From Herminiimonas arsenitoxidans (GTDB lineage: Bacteria; Pseudomonadota; Gammaproteobacteria; Burkholderiales; Burkholderiaceae_D): DNA of 64,000 nucleotides. The notes beneath the pieces were generated by a model, which did no database searches, was not told the origin of the DNA, and saw only the letters and a program-made list of their open reading frames with translations. A program made the translations under genes and the position numbers. The DNA lies in assembly GCF_900130075.1 (NCBI RefSeq), contig NZ_LT671418.1, positions 558,001 to 622,000 of the forward strand. Reading direction: 5' to 3'. Position 1 is the first letter of the stretch. Each line of letters starts with the position of its first letter. Positions 1-8,942 of this stretch are shown here, one piece after another.

Positions 1-1133
1 ATTTTTGCCACTTGCTGCTCACCGGCTGGCGTGATGGCTGGATTGACATAAGGTTTCCAGAAGTTACGTGTGAACAAATTAGATGCACCGATAGACATCA
101 CCGCTGCTGGCACCAATGCACCGATCGCAATGGCTGCGAAGGCGAAACCAGTGAACCAGCTTGGGAACAATGCGTTGAACAATGCAGGCACCACATCATT
201 GTTGCTTGTGATCTTGATGCCAGCAGCGTGTCCCATGAAGCCCAGCAGTGCGATCAAGCCAAGCAGCACGGTATAGGCTGGCAGGAAGACTGCATTTTTC
301 CTGATCGTGTCAGCACTTTTTGCTGCAAAAATACCGGTCAGCGTATGCGGATACATGAACGCCGCCATCGCAGAACCGAGTGCCAGCGTGGCAAACGGCA
401 GGATCTGTTGCGGCTGCAGGAAAAGTCCGGTGGCACCACCTTTGGCAGCGAAGGCTGCGCCGGCGGAAGAGAACACTGCGCCGTAGCCACCGAGTCTCAT
501 CGGTACCAACACAATGGCAACCAGCACCACGATGTAAATCATCAAATCCTTCACGAACGCAATCAGGGCTGGTGCGCGCAAGCCTGCTGAATAAGTGTAG
601 AGCGCGAGAATGATGAACGCTGCGGCCAAAGGTAATTCACCTGTCAGACCGAGCGCCTTGATAACCACTTCCATACCGACCAACTGCAACGCGATGTACG
701 GCATGGTGGCGATGACGCCAGTGATTGCTACTGCAAATTCCAGCGTGCGTGAACTATAGCGTCCGTACACGACGTCAGCAGCAGTAACATGCCCAGCACG
801 ATGCGCCGCATTCCACAGTTTCGGCATGATGGCGAACACGATAGGGTAGACGATGATCGTATAGGGAAGAGCGAAGAAACCATACGCGCCGACTGCATAA
901 ACCAGTGCTGGTACGGCGATGACGGTGTATGCGGTATAGAAATCACCGCCGACGAGGAACCACGTAATCCAGGTACCGAAGTTACGCCCACCCAGACCCC
1001 ATTCATCCAGATGCGCACCCTTATTCGCTTTACCACTTTGCCAGCGTGAAGCGGCAAAGCCCATCGCGGTGACCAATATGAAGAAAAAGACAAAGACGGC
1101 CAGTGCCGTCCAGTTAATTTTGCTGTCCATCAT
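1..1133 (-). CDS. Sodium:solute symporter (SSS family, MctP-like), 3' end cut by window edge
   Basis: Inner-membrane secondary transporter, probably sodium- or proton-coupled uptake of a small carboxylate. The reading frame is open on the minus strand from 1133 to base 1, so about 377 of the roughly 500 residues usual for the family are visible and the C-terminus is missing. The N-terminus begins MMDSKINW, runs into a first membrane segment, then has the family-typical stretch WGLGGRNFGTWITWFLVGGD followed by many hydrophobic segments. The start has GAGGAG just upstream. The gene follows the small DUF3311 gene on the same strand, with the stop codon of that gene overlapping its ATGATG start, a pairing known for MctP-like symporters. 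Substrate is inferred only from this pairing. Confidence 0.88.
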   Translation of the reverse strand, partial: MMDSKINWTALAVFVFFFILVTAMGFAASRWQSGKANKGAHLDEWGLGGRNFGTWITWFLVGGDFYTAYTVIAVPALVYAVGAYGFFALPYTIIVYPIVFAIMPKLWNAAHRAGHVTAADVVYGRYSSRTLEFAVAITGVIATMPYIALQLVGMEVVIKALGLTGELPLAAAFIILALYTYSAGLRAPALIAFVKDLMIYIVVLVAIVLVPMRLGGYGAVFSSAGAAFAAKGGATGLFLQPQQILPFATLALGSAMAAFMYPHTLTGIFAAKSADTIRKNAVFLPAYTVLLGLIALLGFMGHAAGIKITSNNDVVPALFNALFPSWFTGFAFAAIAIGALVPAAVMSIGASNLFTRNFWKPYVNPAITPAGEQQVAK

Positions 1134-1309
1134 TCATCTCCTCTGCTTTTGCCGTGGCGATACACGATCCAGATCAGCAGCGAAGTGATCGGTACCCATG
1201 CCAGTTGGTACCAGTAGAAAAATGGAAAGCCGAAGAGAGTAGGGAATTCGTGGTTATAGAACGGCAGCCACAATAAGCCGATAAACGGCAGTAATAGCAG
1301 GGCCCACAT
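1130..1309 (-). CDS. DUF3311 small membrane protein, symporter partner
   Basis: A 59-residue protein beginning MWALLLLPFIGLLWLPFYN, with two hydrophobic segments and a basic tail ending RHGKSRGDE. This is the size and layout of DUF3311 proteins, which sit directly upstream of SSS-family symporters. AGGAGATCAAC precedes the ATG. Its TGA overlaps the start of the symporter gene, so the two are probably translationally coupled. Biochemical role is unknown; a role in symporter assembly is inference. Confidence 0.85.
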   Translation of the reverse strand: MWALLLLPFIGLLWLPFYNHEFPTLFGFPFFYWYQLAWVPITSLLIWIVYRHGKSRGDE

Positions 1310-1601
1310 GTTGATCTCCTTTGGTGGTTAAACCCGAGCATCTTCTTTATGGTTACGCCGGTGCGATGAGAGCTTGCAGGAGGTAACGTGTATGGATTGG
1401 ACAGCAAGTAATAGTCCGAATTCCATTCCGCTTTGCTTGTATGCAAATTAAATTTTGGTAATGTTTTCCCTGCGGAGATGTAGATTGTTTGCGAGAAAAC
1501 TTTCTACTATTTTCTTAACGCTTTGCGATCACAATCTTTGCAAAAGTATTGTGATGAGTAATTTGTTTTACGAGATTGGATGTGGATAACAACTATATTA
1601 A
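1310..1601. other. Intergenic region upstream of the symporter operon
   Basis: About 290 bases between the 3' end of the AraC-type regulator gene and the DUF3311 start. It must hold the promoter for the minus-strand symporter operon, but I cannot point to a convincing -35/-10 pair, and I see no RNA gene or repeat. Confidence 0.5.
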
Positions 1602-2510
1602 TCAGGAAGCCAATCGCATCCGTTTAATGTCTCGTACTGGTGGCGCACCAAACAAGCGCGTGTATTCGCGACTGAACTGAGATGCACTCTCATATCCCAC
1701 ACGCACCGCTGCGCTGCTCGCATCAATGTCTTCGTTGAGCATCAATTGTCGAGCATCCTGCAAACGCAGATTTTTTAAATATTGCAGTGGGCTCATGCCT
1801 GTTACCACACGAAAATGCTGGCGAAAAGTTGAAGGACTCATGTGTGCTTTGGTCGCCAGATCATCCATGGTGACTTCTTCCTTATAGTTCTGCTTCAGCC
1901 ATGAAAGCACCTTGGCAACCTGATGGCTAGGGGAGCCAACTGCAACCATGTGCCGTAACGAAGGGCCGTGTTCGCCTTTCAACAATCGAACAACAATCTC
2001 TTGTTGAATGAGCGGAGCAACGAGTGGAATGAGCTGAGGTTCATCCAAAAGTTGAATCAGCCGTATCAACGCATCAAGCAGACTGTCATCCAAAGTCACG
2101 ATGGACAGCGCGCGCGAAGTCGCGACCTTAAGCGGCGCCGTGAAATCCATTTCTGCAGCCAACTGGGCGATGAGACGTGCATCCAGCTCCAGACGCAAAC
2201 CTAAATAAGGCTCGTCCAGATTGGCGCGTGTGACATAGGACACTACAGGCAGGTCAACCGAGGTGACGAGTGATTGTCCAGGGCCATATTCAAAAATTTC
2301 ATCGCCCAAGGTGACACGCTTATTACCTTGCACGGTGATTCCCAGTCCCAGTCCATAGATACAAGGCACAGGATCGGTAGCCGCACTGCGTCGGTACAGC
2401 ATCAGTGTGGGAATTTGTACGGTGTGCTCACCATCGGTTCGGGCAATATCACCGACTAGTTTGGCAAGTACATGGCTACTCGCTGTTTGCATTTTGTCGT
2501 CCATTTTCAT
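1602..2510 (-). CDS. AraC-family transcriptional regulator
   Basis: A 302-residue DNA-binding regulator. The N-terminal half resembles the AraC_N (cupin-like) region found in regulators next to aldo-keto or quinone reductases. The C-terminal ~100 residues carry the two helix-turn-helix motifs: the first around residues 210-235 (MDDLATKAHMSPSTFRQHF), the second near the end (VRVGYESASQFSREYTRLFG). It is transcribed away from the MdaB-like and molybdenum hydroxylase genes across a 200-base gap, so control of that cluster is the simplest inference. Ligand unknown. Confidence 0.9.
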   Translation of the reverse strand: MKMDDKMQTASSHVLAKLVGDIARTDGEHTVQIPTLMLYRRSAATDPVPCIYGLGLGITVQGNKRVTLGDEIFEYGPGQSLVTSVDLPVVSYVTRANLDEPYLGLRLELDARLIAQLAAEMDFTAPLKVATSRALSIVTLDDSLLDALIRLIQLLDEPQLIPLVAPLIQQEIVVRLLKGEHGPSLRHMVAVGSPSHQVAKVLSWLKQNYKEEVTMDDLATKAHMSPSTFRQHFRVVTGMSPLQYLKNLRLQDARQLMLNEDIDASSAAVRVGYESASQFSREYTRLFGAPPVRDIKRMRLAS

Positions 2511-2713
2511 AGCACTGTGAAAGAAATAATCTCAAGGCGTAGCCTAGCACTAGCAACGCTCTTGTTATTCAGTTCCGCCGCCAATTCATCAAATTGGGCA
2601 ATAAGCACATCGAATCAGGCAATCGACTATCTCAACTCTGAGGGCACAATGCATCTCAAGCAAGCAGCAACTGAAAAACCGTATGTATCCCGGTAAATCA
2701 CAGAGGGCCCATG

Positions 2714-3364
2714 ATGAAAAATGTACTAATTATCAACGCACACCAGTTCTATGAAGGTATTTCCACTGGCAGACTGAACGAGACCATGATCGAAGTCATT
2801 CAGAATGAAATGGAGAAGCAAGGTTACGAAGTCAGACACACCGAGATCGAGCAAGGCTATGACCTCGATACCGAGGTGCAAAAGCATGTCTGGGCCGACC
2901 TCATCATTTTGCAATCACCGGTTTACTGGTTCGGCATGCCATGGATATACAAAAAATACGTCGATGAAGTATTCACGGCTGGTATGTTCCTGCAAAGCTT
3001 TCTGACAGGTGATGGCCGGACGCGTGACGATCCGAACAAGCAGTACGGTACCGGCGGCAAGATGCAGGGCAAGAAGTACATGCTGTCCCTGACATGGAAT
3101 GCGCCGCAGGAAGCATTTGGCAACAAGGAACAAGTCTTGTTTGCAGGCAAAACTGTCGATGATGTATTCATCAGCAATACCGCCAATTACAAATTCTGCG
3201 GTGTCGATATCCTGCCATCATTTTCCAGCCACGACGTCATGAAAGCGCCTAATATTGAGGGCGATATTCGGAGGCTGCGTGAACATCTGGCAACTGTTGT
3301 CGGATACGGATCGACAGACAAGTCCCTGAGTACCAGGGAGCTTGCTTGTGAGTTAGTTGCTTGA
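2714..3364 (+). CDS. mdaB: MdaB-like NADPH:quinone reductase (flavodoxin fold)
   Basis: About 216 residues with a flavodoxin_2 fold: MKNVLIINAHQF at the N-terminus (beta strand plus FAD phosphate loop), then SPVYWFGMPWIYKKYVDEVF, typical of MdaB and related two-electron quinone reductases. Members reduce quinones with NADPH using FAD in the cytoplasm and limit redox cycling. Two ATG codons stand in tandem (2711 and 2714). AGAGGG lies only three bases before the first and six before the second, so the second is preferred. It is the first gene downstream of the divergent AraC-type regulator. Confidence 0.85.
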   Translation: MKNVLIINAHQFYEGISTGRLNETMIEVIQNEMEKQGYEVRHTEIEQGYDLDTEVQKHVWADLIILQSPVYWFGMPWIYKKYVDEVFTAGMFLQSFLTGDGRTRDDPNKQYGTGGKMQGKKYMLSLTWNAPQEAFGNKEQVLFAGKTVDDVFISNTANYKFCGVDILPSFSSHDVMKAPNIEGDIRRLREHLATVVGYGSTDKSLSTRELACELVA

Positions 3365-3445
3365 ACTTGACGTTGGAAGTGCGCGGAAACATTCCGCAAA
3401 GCGTATCAACATTGAACATCTTTCTCTCTACCATCGGAGGCTCTC

Positions 3446-3919
3446 ATGGTCACACTCAATCTTAACGGCAAGAACGTCCAGGTGGACGTTGCAGCTGACA
3501 CTCCATTACTGTGGGTACTGCGCGACAACCTGCAAATGACAGGAACCAAATTCGGTTGCGGCGCTGCCTTGTGCGGTGCCTGTACCGTGCACATGGATGG
3601 TGCTGCCATCCGCTCGTGTATCACGCCAGTCTCTTCCATAGAAGGCAAGAAGATCACCACCATCGAAGCTGCGACCGATGGCAGCGACAAGGTCGGTGCT
3701 GCCGTGCATGCGGCATGGGTCAAGCACGACGTGGCGCAATGTGGCTACTGTCAGAGCGGTCAGATCATGAGCGCTACAGGTTTCCTCAAGTCATTGCCAC
3801 GCGGCAAGCAACCAACAGTTGCAGAAATCGACTCCGCCATGGCTGGCAACATCTGCCGCTGCGGTACCTATGTCCGTATTCGCGCTGCGGTGGCTGATGC
3901 CGCCAAAGCTCTCGCTTAA
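3446..3919 (+). CDS. [2Fe-2S] subunit of a molybdenum hydroxylase (IorA-like)
   Basis: 157 residues, the size of isoquinoline 1-oxidoreductase alpha subunits. It carries the plant-type [2Fe-2S] motif (C38, C43, C46, C58) and the second, all-helical [2Fe-2S] motif (C99, C102, C137, C139, in CGYCQSG and CRCGTY). It passes electrons from the molybdenum subunit to an external acceptor. The large subunit gene follows after 17 bases with its own GGAG. There is no separate FAD subunit gene, matching the two-subunit IorAB-type enzymes. The real substrate (an aldehyde or N-heterocycle) cannot be read from the sequence. Confidence 0.92.
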   Translation: MVTLNLNGKNVQVDVAADTPLLWVLRDNLQMTGTKFGCGAALCGACTVHMDGAAIRSCITPVSSIEGKKITTIEAATDGSDKVGAAVHAAWVKHDVAQCGYCQSGQIMSATGFLKSLPRGKQPTVAEIDSAMAGNICRCGTYVRIRAAVADAAKALA

Positions 3920-3936
3920 TCCAATAAGGAGCTGCC

Positions 3937-6168
3937 ATGTTGCCCAATATCGATTACAGCGAAATGCCCCGTGCTCTGCAACATCTGCTGAGCCGCGAAC
4001 AACCTAAAGAAGCAGGCACATTTTCTCGCCGCCAATTTCTCAAAGTGAGCGGTGCTGCCGGCTTGGCGCTAGGTGCTTTTCCGCACCTGGCTATGGGACA
4101 AGCCGCCAGCAACGCCCTGAAACCAACGCAACAACCTTCAGCCTTCGTGCATATCGCTCCCAATGGCGAAGTCACGGTTGCGATCAATCGACTGGAATTT
4201 GGTCAAGGCGTGCAGACAGCATTGCCGATGATATTGGCGGAAGAACTGGATGCTGACTGGAGTCTGGTGCGCAGCAAGCATGGCTCCAACGATCCTGCTT
4301 ACATTGATCCGCAATTCGGTATACACATCACCGGTGGTTCCAATTCGGTCAAGAACAGCTTCACGCAATACCGCGAACTGGGCGCACGTGCCCGCGCCAT
4401 GTTGCTGAGTGCCGCTGCAGCGCGCTGGAACGTCGACGTGTCTACCTTGCGTACGCAATCTGGTTCAGTAATAGGGCCGGGTGGACGCAAGCTGAGTTAC
4501 GGCCAACTGGCGGAAGCGGCGATGAACGTTCCCGTCCCTGAAAAAGTCACGCTGAAGAATCCAAAAGATTTTCGCATCATCGGTAAGCCGACCACGCGTC
4601 TGGATGCGAAAGCCAAGAGCAGCGGCAAACAATCATTCGGCATCGACGTCCATTTGCCTGGCCAGTTGACAGCTGTGGTAGCACGCCCACCAGTGTTCGG
4701 CGCTCGTCTGGCATCGGTAGACGATAGCGCTGCACGCGCGGTGAAAGGCGTGAAGGCTGTATTCCGCATACCAGTAGATCGTGGCGGCGAAGGCGTAGCT
4801 GTGATCGCTGATGGTTACTGGCCGGCCAAGCAGGCACGCGATGCACTGAAACTGGAGTGGAACACTGCCGCCGTCGAAAAAGTGGATAGCGAAAAACAAC
4901 TCGCTCAGTACCGCGCGTTAGTCGCTCAGCCCGGCCCGCGCAAGTTCGACGCCGACATGGCGCCGTTGTCAAACGCGCCTAAACAGATAGATGCCGAGTA
5001 CATATTTCCCTATCTGGCGCATGCAGCGATGGAGCCGCTTAACTGCACCGTCAAGCTCGGCGATGGACGTGCTGAAATATGGACTGGCTCGCAATGCCCA
5101 GGTCTGGATGGCGCAGCAGTCGCACGCGTGCTGGGTCTCAAACCTGAGCAAGTTGAAGTGCATGTACAAATGGCGGGTGGCGGTTTCGGCCGGCGTTTTG
5201 CCAGCAGCAGTGACTTCGTGGTCGAAGCGTGCGAAATCGCCAAAGCTGCACGCTCTGCCGGCTTGAATGTGCCGGTGCGTACGCTGTGGAGTCGTGAAGA
5301 TGATATGCACGGCGGCTACTATCGTCCTATGCACTTGCACCACGCACGCATAGGTTTCGACGAACGCGGCAAAGTGCTGGCCTGGGATCATGTCCTCGTT
5401 GGCCAGTCCATCACAGCCGGCTCGGTGTTTGAACAGTTTCAGGTCAAAAACGGCATCGATGGCACAGCCACGGAAGGCATGCGCGATCCTTATGACGTGC
5501 CTATGCGTTTGACCGTACATCATCCCAAACTGAATGTGCCGGTACTGTGGTGGCGCAGCGTAGGTTCCACGCACACGGCCTTCGTGATGGAAACCTTGAT
5601 CGATGAGATCGCTCGCAGTACGAAGCAGGATCCAGTGGCTTACCGCATGCAACTCTTCGGCGACAAAAATGCGCGCCATCGTGCTGCGCTGCAATTAGCG
5701 GTGGACAAGAGCGGTTATGGCAAGCGGAAGCTGGCAGCCGGACGTGCCTGGGGCGTGGCGGTACACGAGTCTTTCAGCACCGTCGTGGCTTATGTGGTGG
5801 AAGCTTCGGTACAAGACGGCAGGCCGGTACTGCATCATGTCACCGGCGGTATACATTGCAACCTCGCGGTCAATCCACGCACCATAGAAGCACAAGCACA
5901 AGGTGCAGCGATCATGGGTATGTCGATGTGCTTGCCGGGTTCGGCCATCACACTCAAGGATGGCGTGGTTGAACAGAGCAATTTCGGCGACTTCACGGTA
6001 GCGCGTATCACCGACGTGCCGACCTTTGCTATCCACATAGTGCCTAGTGCAGAACCACCGACAGGTATGGGCGAACCGGGGCTGCCACCGTTGGCACCAG
6101 CTTTCGCTAATGCCATCGCAAGCCTGACCGGCAAGCCGCTGCGCCAGTTACCGTTCAATCTGACATAG
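3937..6168 (+). CDS. Molybdopterin-binding large subunit of an aldehyde/isoquinoline oxidoreductase (IorB-like)
   Basis: 743 residues, typical of IorB-like large subunits. A twin-arginine signal SRRQFLK at residues 30-36, followed by a hydrophobic stretch and an AMGQA cleavage-like site, predicts folded export to the periplasm together with the small subunit. The body contains the GGGFGRR loop that contacts the molybdenum cofactor and, near the C-terminus, GMGEPGLPP with the conserved base Glu (about E713). Operon context with the [2Fe-2S] subunit and XdhC supports a molybdenum hydroxylase that oxidises aldehydes or N-heterocycles. The ~29 residues before the Tat motif are longer than in most signals; I see no better internal start. 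Confidence 0.92.
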   Translation: MLPNIDYSEMPRALQHLLSREQPKEAGTFSRRQFLKVSGAAGLALGAFPHLAMGQAASNALKPTQQPSAFVHIAPNGEVTVAINRLEFGQGVQTALPMILAEELDADWSLVRSKHGSNDPAYIDPQFGIHITGGSNSVKNSFTQYRELGARARAMLLSAAAARWNVDVSTLRTQSGSVIGPGGRKLSYGQLAEAAMNVPVPEKVTLKNPKDFRIIGKPTTRLDAKAKSSGKQSFGIDVHLPGQLTAVVARPPVFGARLASVDDSAARAVKGVKAVFRIPVDRGGEGVAVIADGYWPAKQARDALKLEWNTAAVEKVDSEKQLAQYRALVAQPGPRKFDADMAPLSNAPKQIDAEYIFPYLAHAAMEPLNCTVKLGDGRAEIWTGSQCPGLDGAAVARVLGLKPEQVEVHVQMAGGGFGRRFASSSDFVVEACEIAKAARSAGLNVPVRTLWSREDDMHGGYYRPMHLHHARIGFDERGKVLAWDHVLVGQSITAGSVFEQFQVKNGIDGTATEGMRDPYDVPMRLTVHHPKLNVPVLWWRSVGSTHTAFVMETLIDEIARSTKQDPVAYRMQLFGDKNARHRAALQLAVDKSGYGKRKLAAGRAWGVAVHESFSTVVAYVVEASVQDGRPVLHHVTGGIHCNLAVNPRTIEAQAQGAAIMGMSMCLPGSAITLKDGVVEQSNFGDFTVARITDVPTFAIHIVPSAEPPTGMGEPGLPPLAPAFANAIASLTGKPLRQLPFNLT

Positions 6169-6177
6169 GCGAACATC

Positions 6178-7224
6178 ATGGAAGATCTCGATACCATCGT
6201 CTTGCGTACAGCCTTGAAGTGGCAGATGGCGAGTCTGCCCGTAGTACTCGTCACCGTTGCACGCACCTGGGGTTCTTCACCGCGACCACCGGGATCGCTC
6301 ATGGCCATTAATGGCCGTGGCGAAACCGTAGGCTCGGTGTCGGGCGGTTGCATAGAAGATGACTTGATACGCCGCATACAGGAAGAAGGGGCGCAAGCTC
6401 TTTGTTCAAACGAACTGCCTGTAGTACTGCGCTATGGCATCTCGGCTGACGAAGCGCATCGTTTCGGTCTACCTTGCGGCGGTACCGTGGAACTGGTGCT
6501 GGAACCAGTATCTGCGCGTAGTCGGCTGGATGAGTTGCTGCTGGCTTGCCAGCAAAGACGCAGCACGCAACGCATATTAAACCTCGATACTGGTCAGGTC
6601 GCATTGCACGAAGGTCGTCGTGACGGTGTACCCAGATTAGATGACAAGCAATTGACTACCTATCTGGGGCCGCAAGCTCGTCTCATCGTGATCGGAGCAG
6701 GAGATATGTCGCGCTTCCTGTGTCAGATGGCGCTGAGTTTGGGCTTCGAAGTCATCGTTTGCGATCCGCGAGAAGAACATCGCGCCAGTTGGCAGGTGGA
6801 TGGCGTAGTGCTCAGTCATGAAATGCCCGATGATCTGATTCTGCGATTGAAACCTGATGCAAGGACTGCAGTCGTCGCTCTGACGCACGATCCCAAACTG
6901 GACGACCTGGCATTGATCGATGCACTACAGACCAAGGCTTTCTATGTAGGTGCCATCGGCTCACGTCGTAACAGCGCACAACGTCGCGAACGCTTGCATA
7001 CTTACTTCGACATCGCCGAACACGTGCTGCAGGATTTGCATGGACCGGCCGGCTTGTACATCGGTAGCAAGACACCTGCCGAGATCGCCTTATCCATCAT
7101 GGCTGAGATTGTGGCTGTGAAGAATGGGATACACCGGCCGGCACCTACGCCGGTCGTGGCTGGCAAGTCATCGTATGAAAACTTAGAGCATCAGGATTTA
7201 GAACCATCAAGTTGTATGGTTTAG
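6178..7224 (+). CDS. XdhC/CoxI-family molybdenum cofactor maturation factor
   Basis: 348 residues. The N-terminal XdhC_CoxI domain contains TVARTWGSSPRPPGSLMAI and VSGGCIEDD; the C-terminal Rossmann domain contains VIGAGDMSRFL. Members bind molybdopterin cytosine dinucleotide or sulfurate it and deliver it to their partner hydroxylase. The gene starts 9 bases after the large-subunit stop, so it is the last gene of the operon and dedicated to that enzyme. A bidirectional terminator follows. Confidence 0.92.
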   Translation: MEDLDTIVLRTALKWQMASLPVVLVTVARTWGSSPRPPGSLMAINGRGETVGSVSGGCIEDDLIRRIQEEGAQALCSNELPVVLRYGISADEAHRFGLPCGGTVELVLEPVSARSRLDELLLACQQRRSTQRILNLDTGQVALHEGRRDGVPRLDDKQLTTYLGPQARLIVIGAGDMSRFLCQMALSLGFEVIVCDPREEHRASWQVDGVVLSHEMPDDLILRLKPDARTAVVALTHDPKLDDLALIDALQTKAFYVGAIGSRRNSAQRRERLHTYFDIAEHVLQDLHGPAGLYIGSKTPAEIALSIMAEIVAVKNGIHRPAPTPVVAGKSSYENLEHQDLEPSSCMV

Positions 7225-7235
7225 TTCTTTGACAG

Positions 7236-7264
7236 AAAAACGCCTGCGGAAGCAGGCGTTTTTT
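7236..7264. terminator. Bidirectional rho-independent terminator
   Basis: Twelve-base arms AAAAACGCCTGC and GCAGGCGTTTTT around a GGAA loop, with T-runs on both strands. It lies between the convergent XdhC and porin genes and can serve both. Confidence 0.9.
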
Positions 7265-7280
7265 ATTGCAGAATGTCGGC

Positions 7281-8033
7281 TTAGAACGTTTTGCTGATGG
7301 AAACGACGACGGTACTTTTTCCCATGAATTTGCCGTTGACCGGCGAAGCATAAGCAGACTTGTCAGCATCAGTTCCTATGACGGCCAGCGCGCCGGTAAC
7401 GATCCCAAAGTCTTTGGTGACGCCCACTTTCCAGTCGGTGTAACTAAAACGGCTATTGCTGACGCCAGCATTTGTTCCAGATACTTTTTGATGGCCTGCA
7501 TGCAAATTGAGGATATAGCCATCGACCATATCCAGATTCGCACCGATATCCAGATAGCCGCTGTTTTTGCTATCAACGAAACCGAATAGATTCGTTACCG
7601 CATGCGAGTACTTGATATAAGCAGGGCCATAGCCCAGTTGTCCGTAGACTTCAGTTGTATTGACGCTAGGCTTCAAGTTATTGGATGGGTAGACATAAGT
7701 CAGCACACCCACATCGTATGAAACATCCTTGGTGATGGCACCTCGCTTACCGCCGTAAAGATCGATTTCGACATTGCCGCTACCGCCCGCATCATTGATG
7801 AACTTGATCGTGGAAAGCCAGGTACCCGCATAGAAACCACTCGGATTGTGCACATAATCAGCGCCACCTTGCAGAGCTGGTTGCAGACGTGTTTGTGAAA
7901 TGCCGCGGTAACGGTAATCGGATGTGATCGCCGCGTTGAAGCTGACTTCGTTATCCGGTTTGTTGTCTTCTGCATGCGCCATGCTGCCGGTGAATGCAGC
8001 CGTCACGGCGACGGCAAGAATCAATTTTTTCAT
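7281..8033 (-). CDS. TorF-family putative outer-membrane porin
   Basis: 250 residues with a cleavable signal peptide (MKKLILAVAVTAAFTGSMAHA) and the TorF-family opening NAAITSDYRYRGISQT soon after it. Alternating hydrophobic strands and a terminal phenylalanine (ISKTF) fit an outer-membrane beta-barrel. AGAGGA lies upstream of the start. Family members are often expressed in metal- or toluene-related contexts but the transported solute is not known. Monocistronic, ending at the shared terminator. Confidence 0.88.
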   Translation of the reverse strand: MKKLILAVAVTAAFTGSMAHAEDNKPDNEVSFNAAITSDYRYRGISQTRLQPALQGGADYVHNPSGFYAGTWLSTIKFINDAGGSGNVEIDLYGGKRGAITKDVSYDVGVLTYVYPSNNLKPSVNTTEVYGQLGYGPAYIKYSHAVTNLFGFVDSKNSGYLDIGANLDMVDGYILNLHAGHQKVSGTNAGVSNSRFSYTDWKVGVTKDFGIVTGALAVIGTDADKSAYASPVNGKFMGKSTVVVSISKTF

Positions 8034-8378
8034 GCTGCGTTTGTCCTCTTTGGATGTGGTCTACAGAAAATGCCTAGCTATACAGGCTCCGCGCAATCGT
8101 CATGCAAGTGATGATGATTGCGGGAAAGAAAACTCAAGTATGAGTAAGCTGCATCAGTTCTTATGGCGAGATGCAGGTTAACAGGAGGGGTATAAAGATT
8201 TTCTAAAAAGAAACAGGCATTGCGTAAAGAGGGCGTATAAATTAATACTGTGCGACCGAGATTAAAAGCACAGAATTGTAAATTTAATTTGTTATTTATC
8301 AAATAGTTAAAATGTATTTATATAATTTACTTTAATCAAAAATCGCATCCTGGATATTAAACGTAATCGGTATTTTGT
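8034..8378. other. AT-rich intergenic region
   Basis: About 345 bases between the start of the porin gene and the 3' end of the cadR-type gene. It contains the porin promoter region on the minus strand and long A/T tracts around 8280-8340. I see no coding frame, RNA gene or clear hairpin. Confidence 0.5.
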
Positions 8379-8834
8379 TTAATGACAGCCGCCACTATGC
8401 GAGCCAAGATTCTTTGGATCAGTATCTTCCGCACTCGCCAGATTTTGCAGAATGCCGCAAGCCTCGACCGACTGTATGGTCAGGCAACTATTGCGCAATT
8501 CTTTTAACTCTATCTGCAATGCCTTCAATTCCTTGATGCGATTAGCGACGTGTTCTATGTGTCTATCGAGCAAGGTATTCACGCCGGCACAGTTACCTTC
8601 AGGTGTGTCCTGAAACGCAAGCAGGGTACGTATCTCATCCAGCGTCATATCCAGCGAGCGACAATGCCGGATGAACTGTAATCTTTTGACATGTTCCTCG
8701 CCATACAAGCGGTAATTGCTGGCCGAGCGCGATGCCTGCGGCAGCAGATTCTGCTGCTCGTAATAGCGTATGGTTTCTACCGAGGAACCGGTTTGCGTCG
8801 CCAATTCGCCGATTTTCAGTGCTTGTTGCGTCAT
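8379..8834 (-). CDS. cadR: CadR/PbrR-type MerR regulator
   Basis: MerR-family metal sensor, about 151 residues from the ATG at 8834. That start is preferred over an upstream TTG because AGAGG lies 8 bases before it. The N-terminal winged helix-turn-helix reads KIGELATQTGSSVETIRYYEQ. The metal-binding cysteines expected for the Cd/Pb/Zn group are present: one in the dimer helix (EGNCAG) and two in the C-terminal loop (NSC and EACG), plus a short His/Cys tail (GSHSGGCH), as in CadR. It is divergent from the cadA-type gene and its operator lies in between. Expected to activate cadA by underwinding the promoter when metal binds. Confidence 0.92.
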   Translation of the reverse strand: MTQQALKIGELATQTGSSVETIRYYEQQNLLPQASRSASNYRLYGEEHVKRLQFIRHCRSLDMTLDEIRTLLAFQDTPEGNCAGVNTLLDRHIEHVANRIKELKALQIELKELRNSCLTIQSVEACGILQNLASAEDTDPKNLGSHSGGCH

Positions 8835-8870
8835 TTGATAGCCTCTAGGCAAGATAATCTAAAAAAGCGC

Positions 8871-8901
8871 TTGACCCTGTAGTGACTACAGGGTCTCTAA
8901 T
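8871..8901 (+). promoter_or_regulatory. MerR-type cadA promoter with CadR operator
   Basis: TTGACC (-35, 8871-8876) and TCTAAT (-10, 8896-8901) are separated by 19 bases, the over-long spacing typical of MerR-family promoters. A perfect 9-3-9 palindrome with arms ACCCTGTAG and CTACAGGGT (8874-8894) fills the spacer. AAGGAG at 8930-8935 then serves the downstream ATG. Confidence 0.93.
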
Positions 8902-8942
8902 GACAATAGTGACGCAATCATTGATTTGCAAGGAGAATATTT

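Noticed and set aside
728..1093. Minus-strand 121-codon frame inside the symporter gene
   Set aside because: It is out of frame with the clearly coding symporter frame and has no recognisable domain.
1392..1451. A 19-codon ORF on the plus strand preceded by AGGAGG
   Set aside because: It lies in the promoter region of a minus-strand operon, is very short and nothing else supports it; the Shine-Dalgarno match is probably chance.
4969..5694. Long minus-strand frame (241 codons) within the molybdenum hydroxylase gene
   Set aside because: It is a shadow of a high-GC coding region; the plus-strand product has full family motifs.
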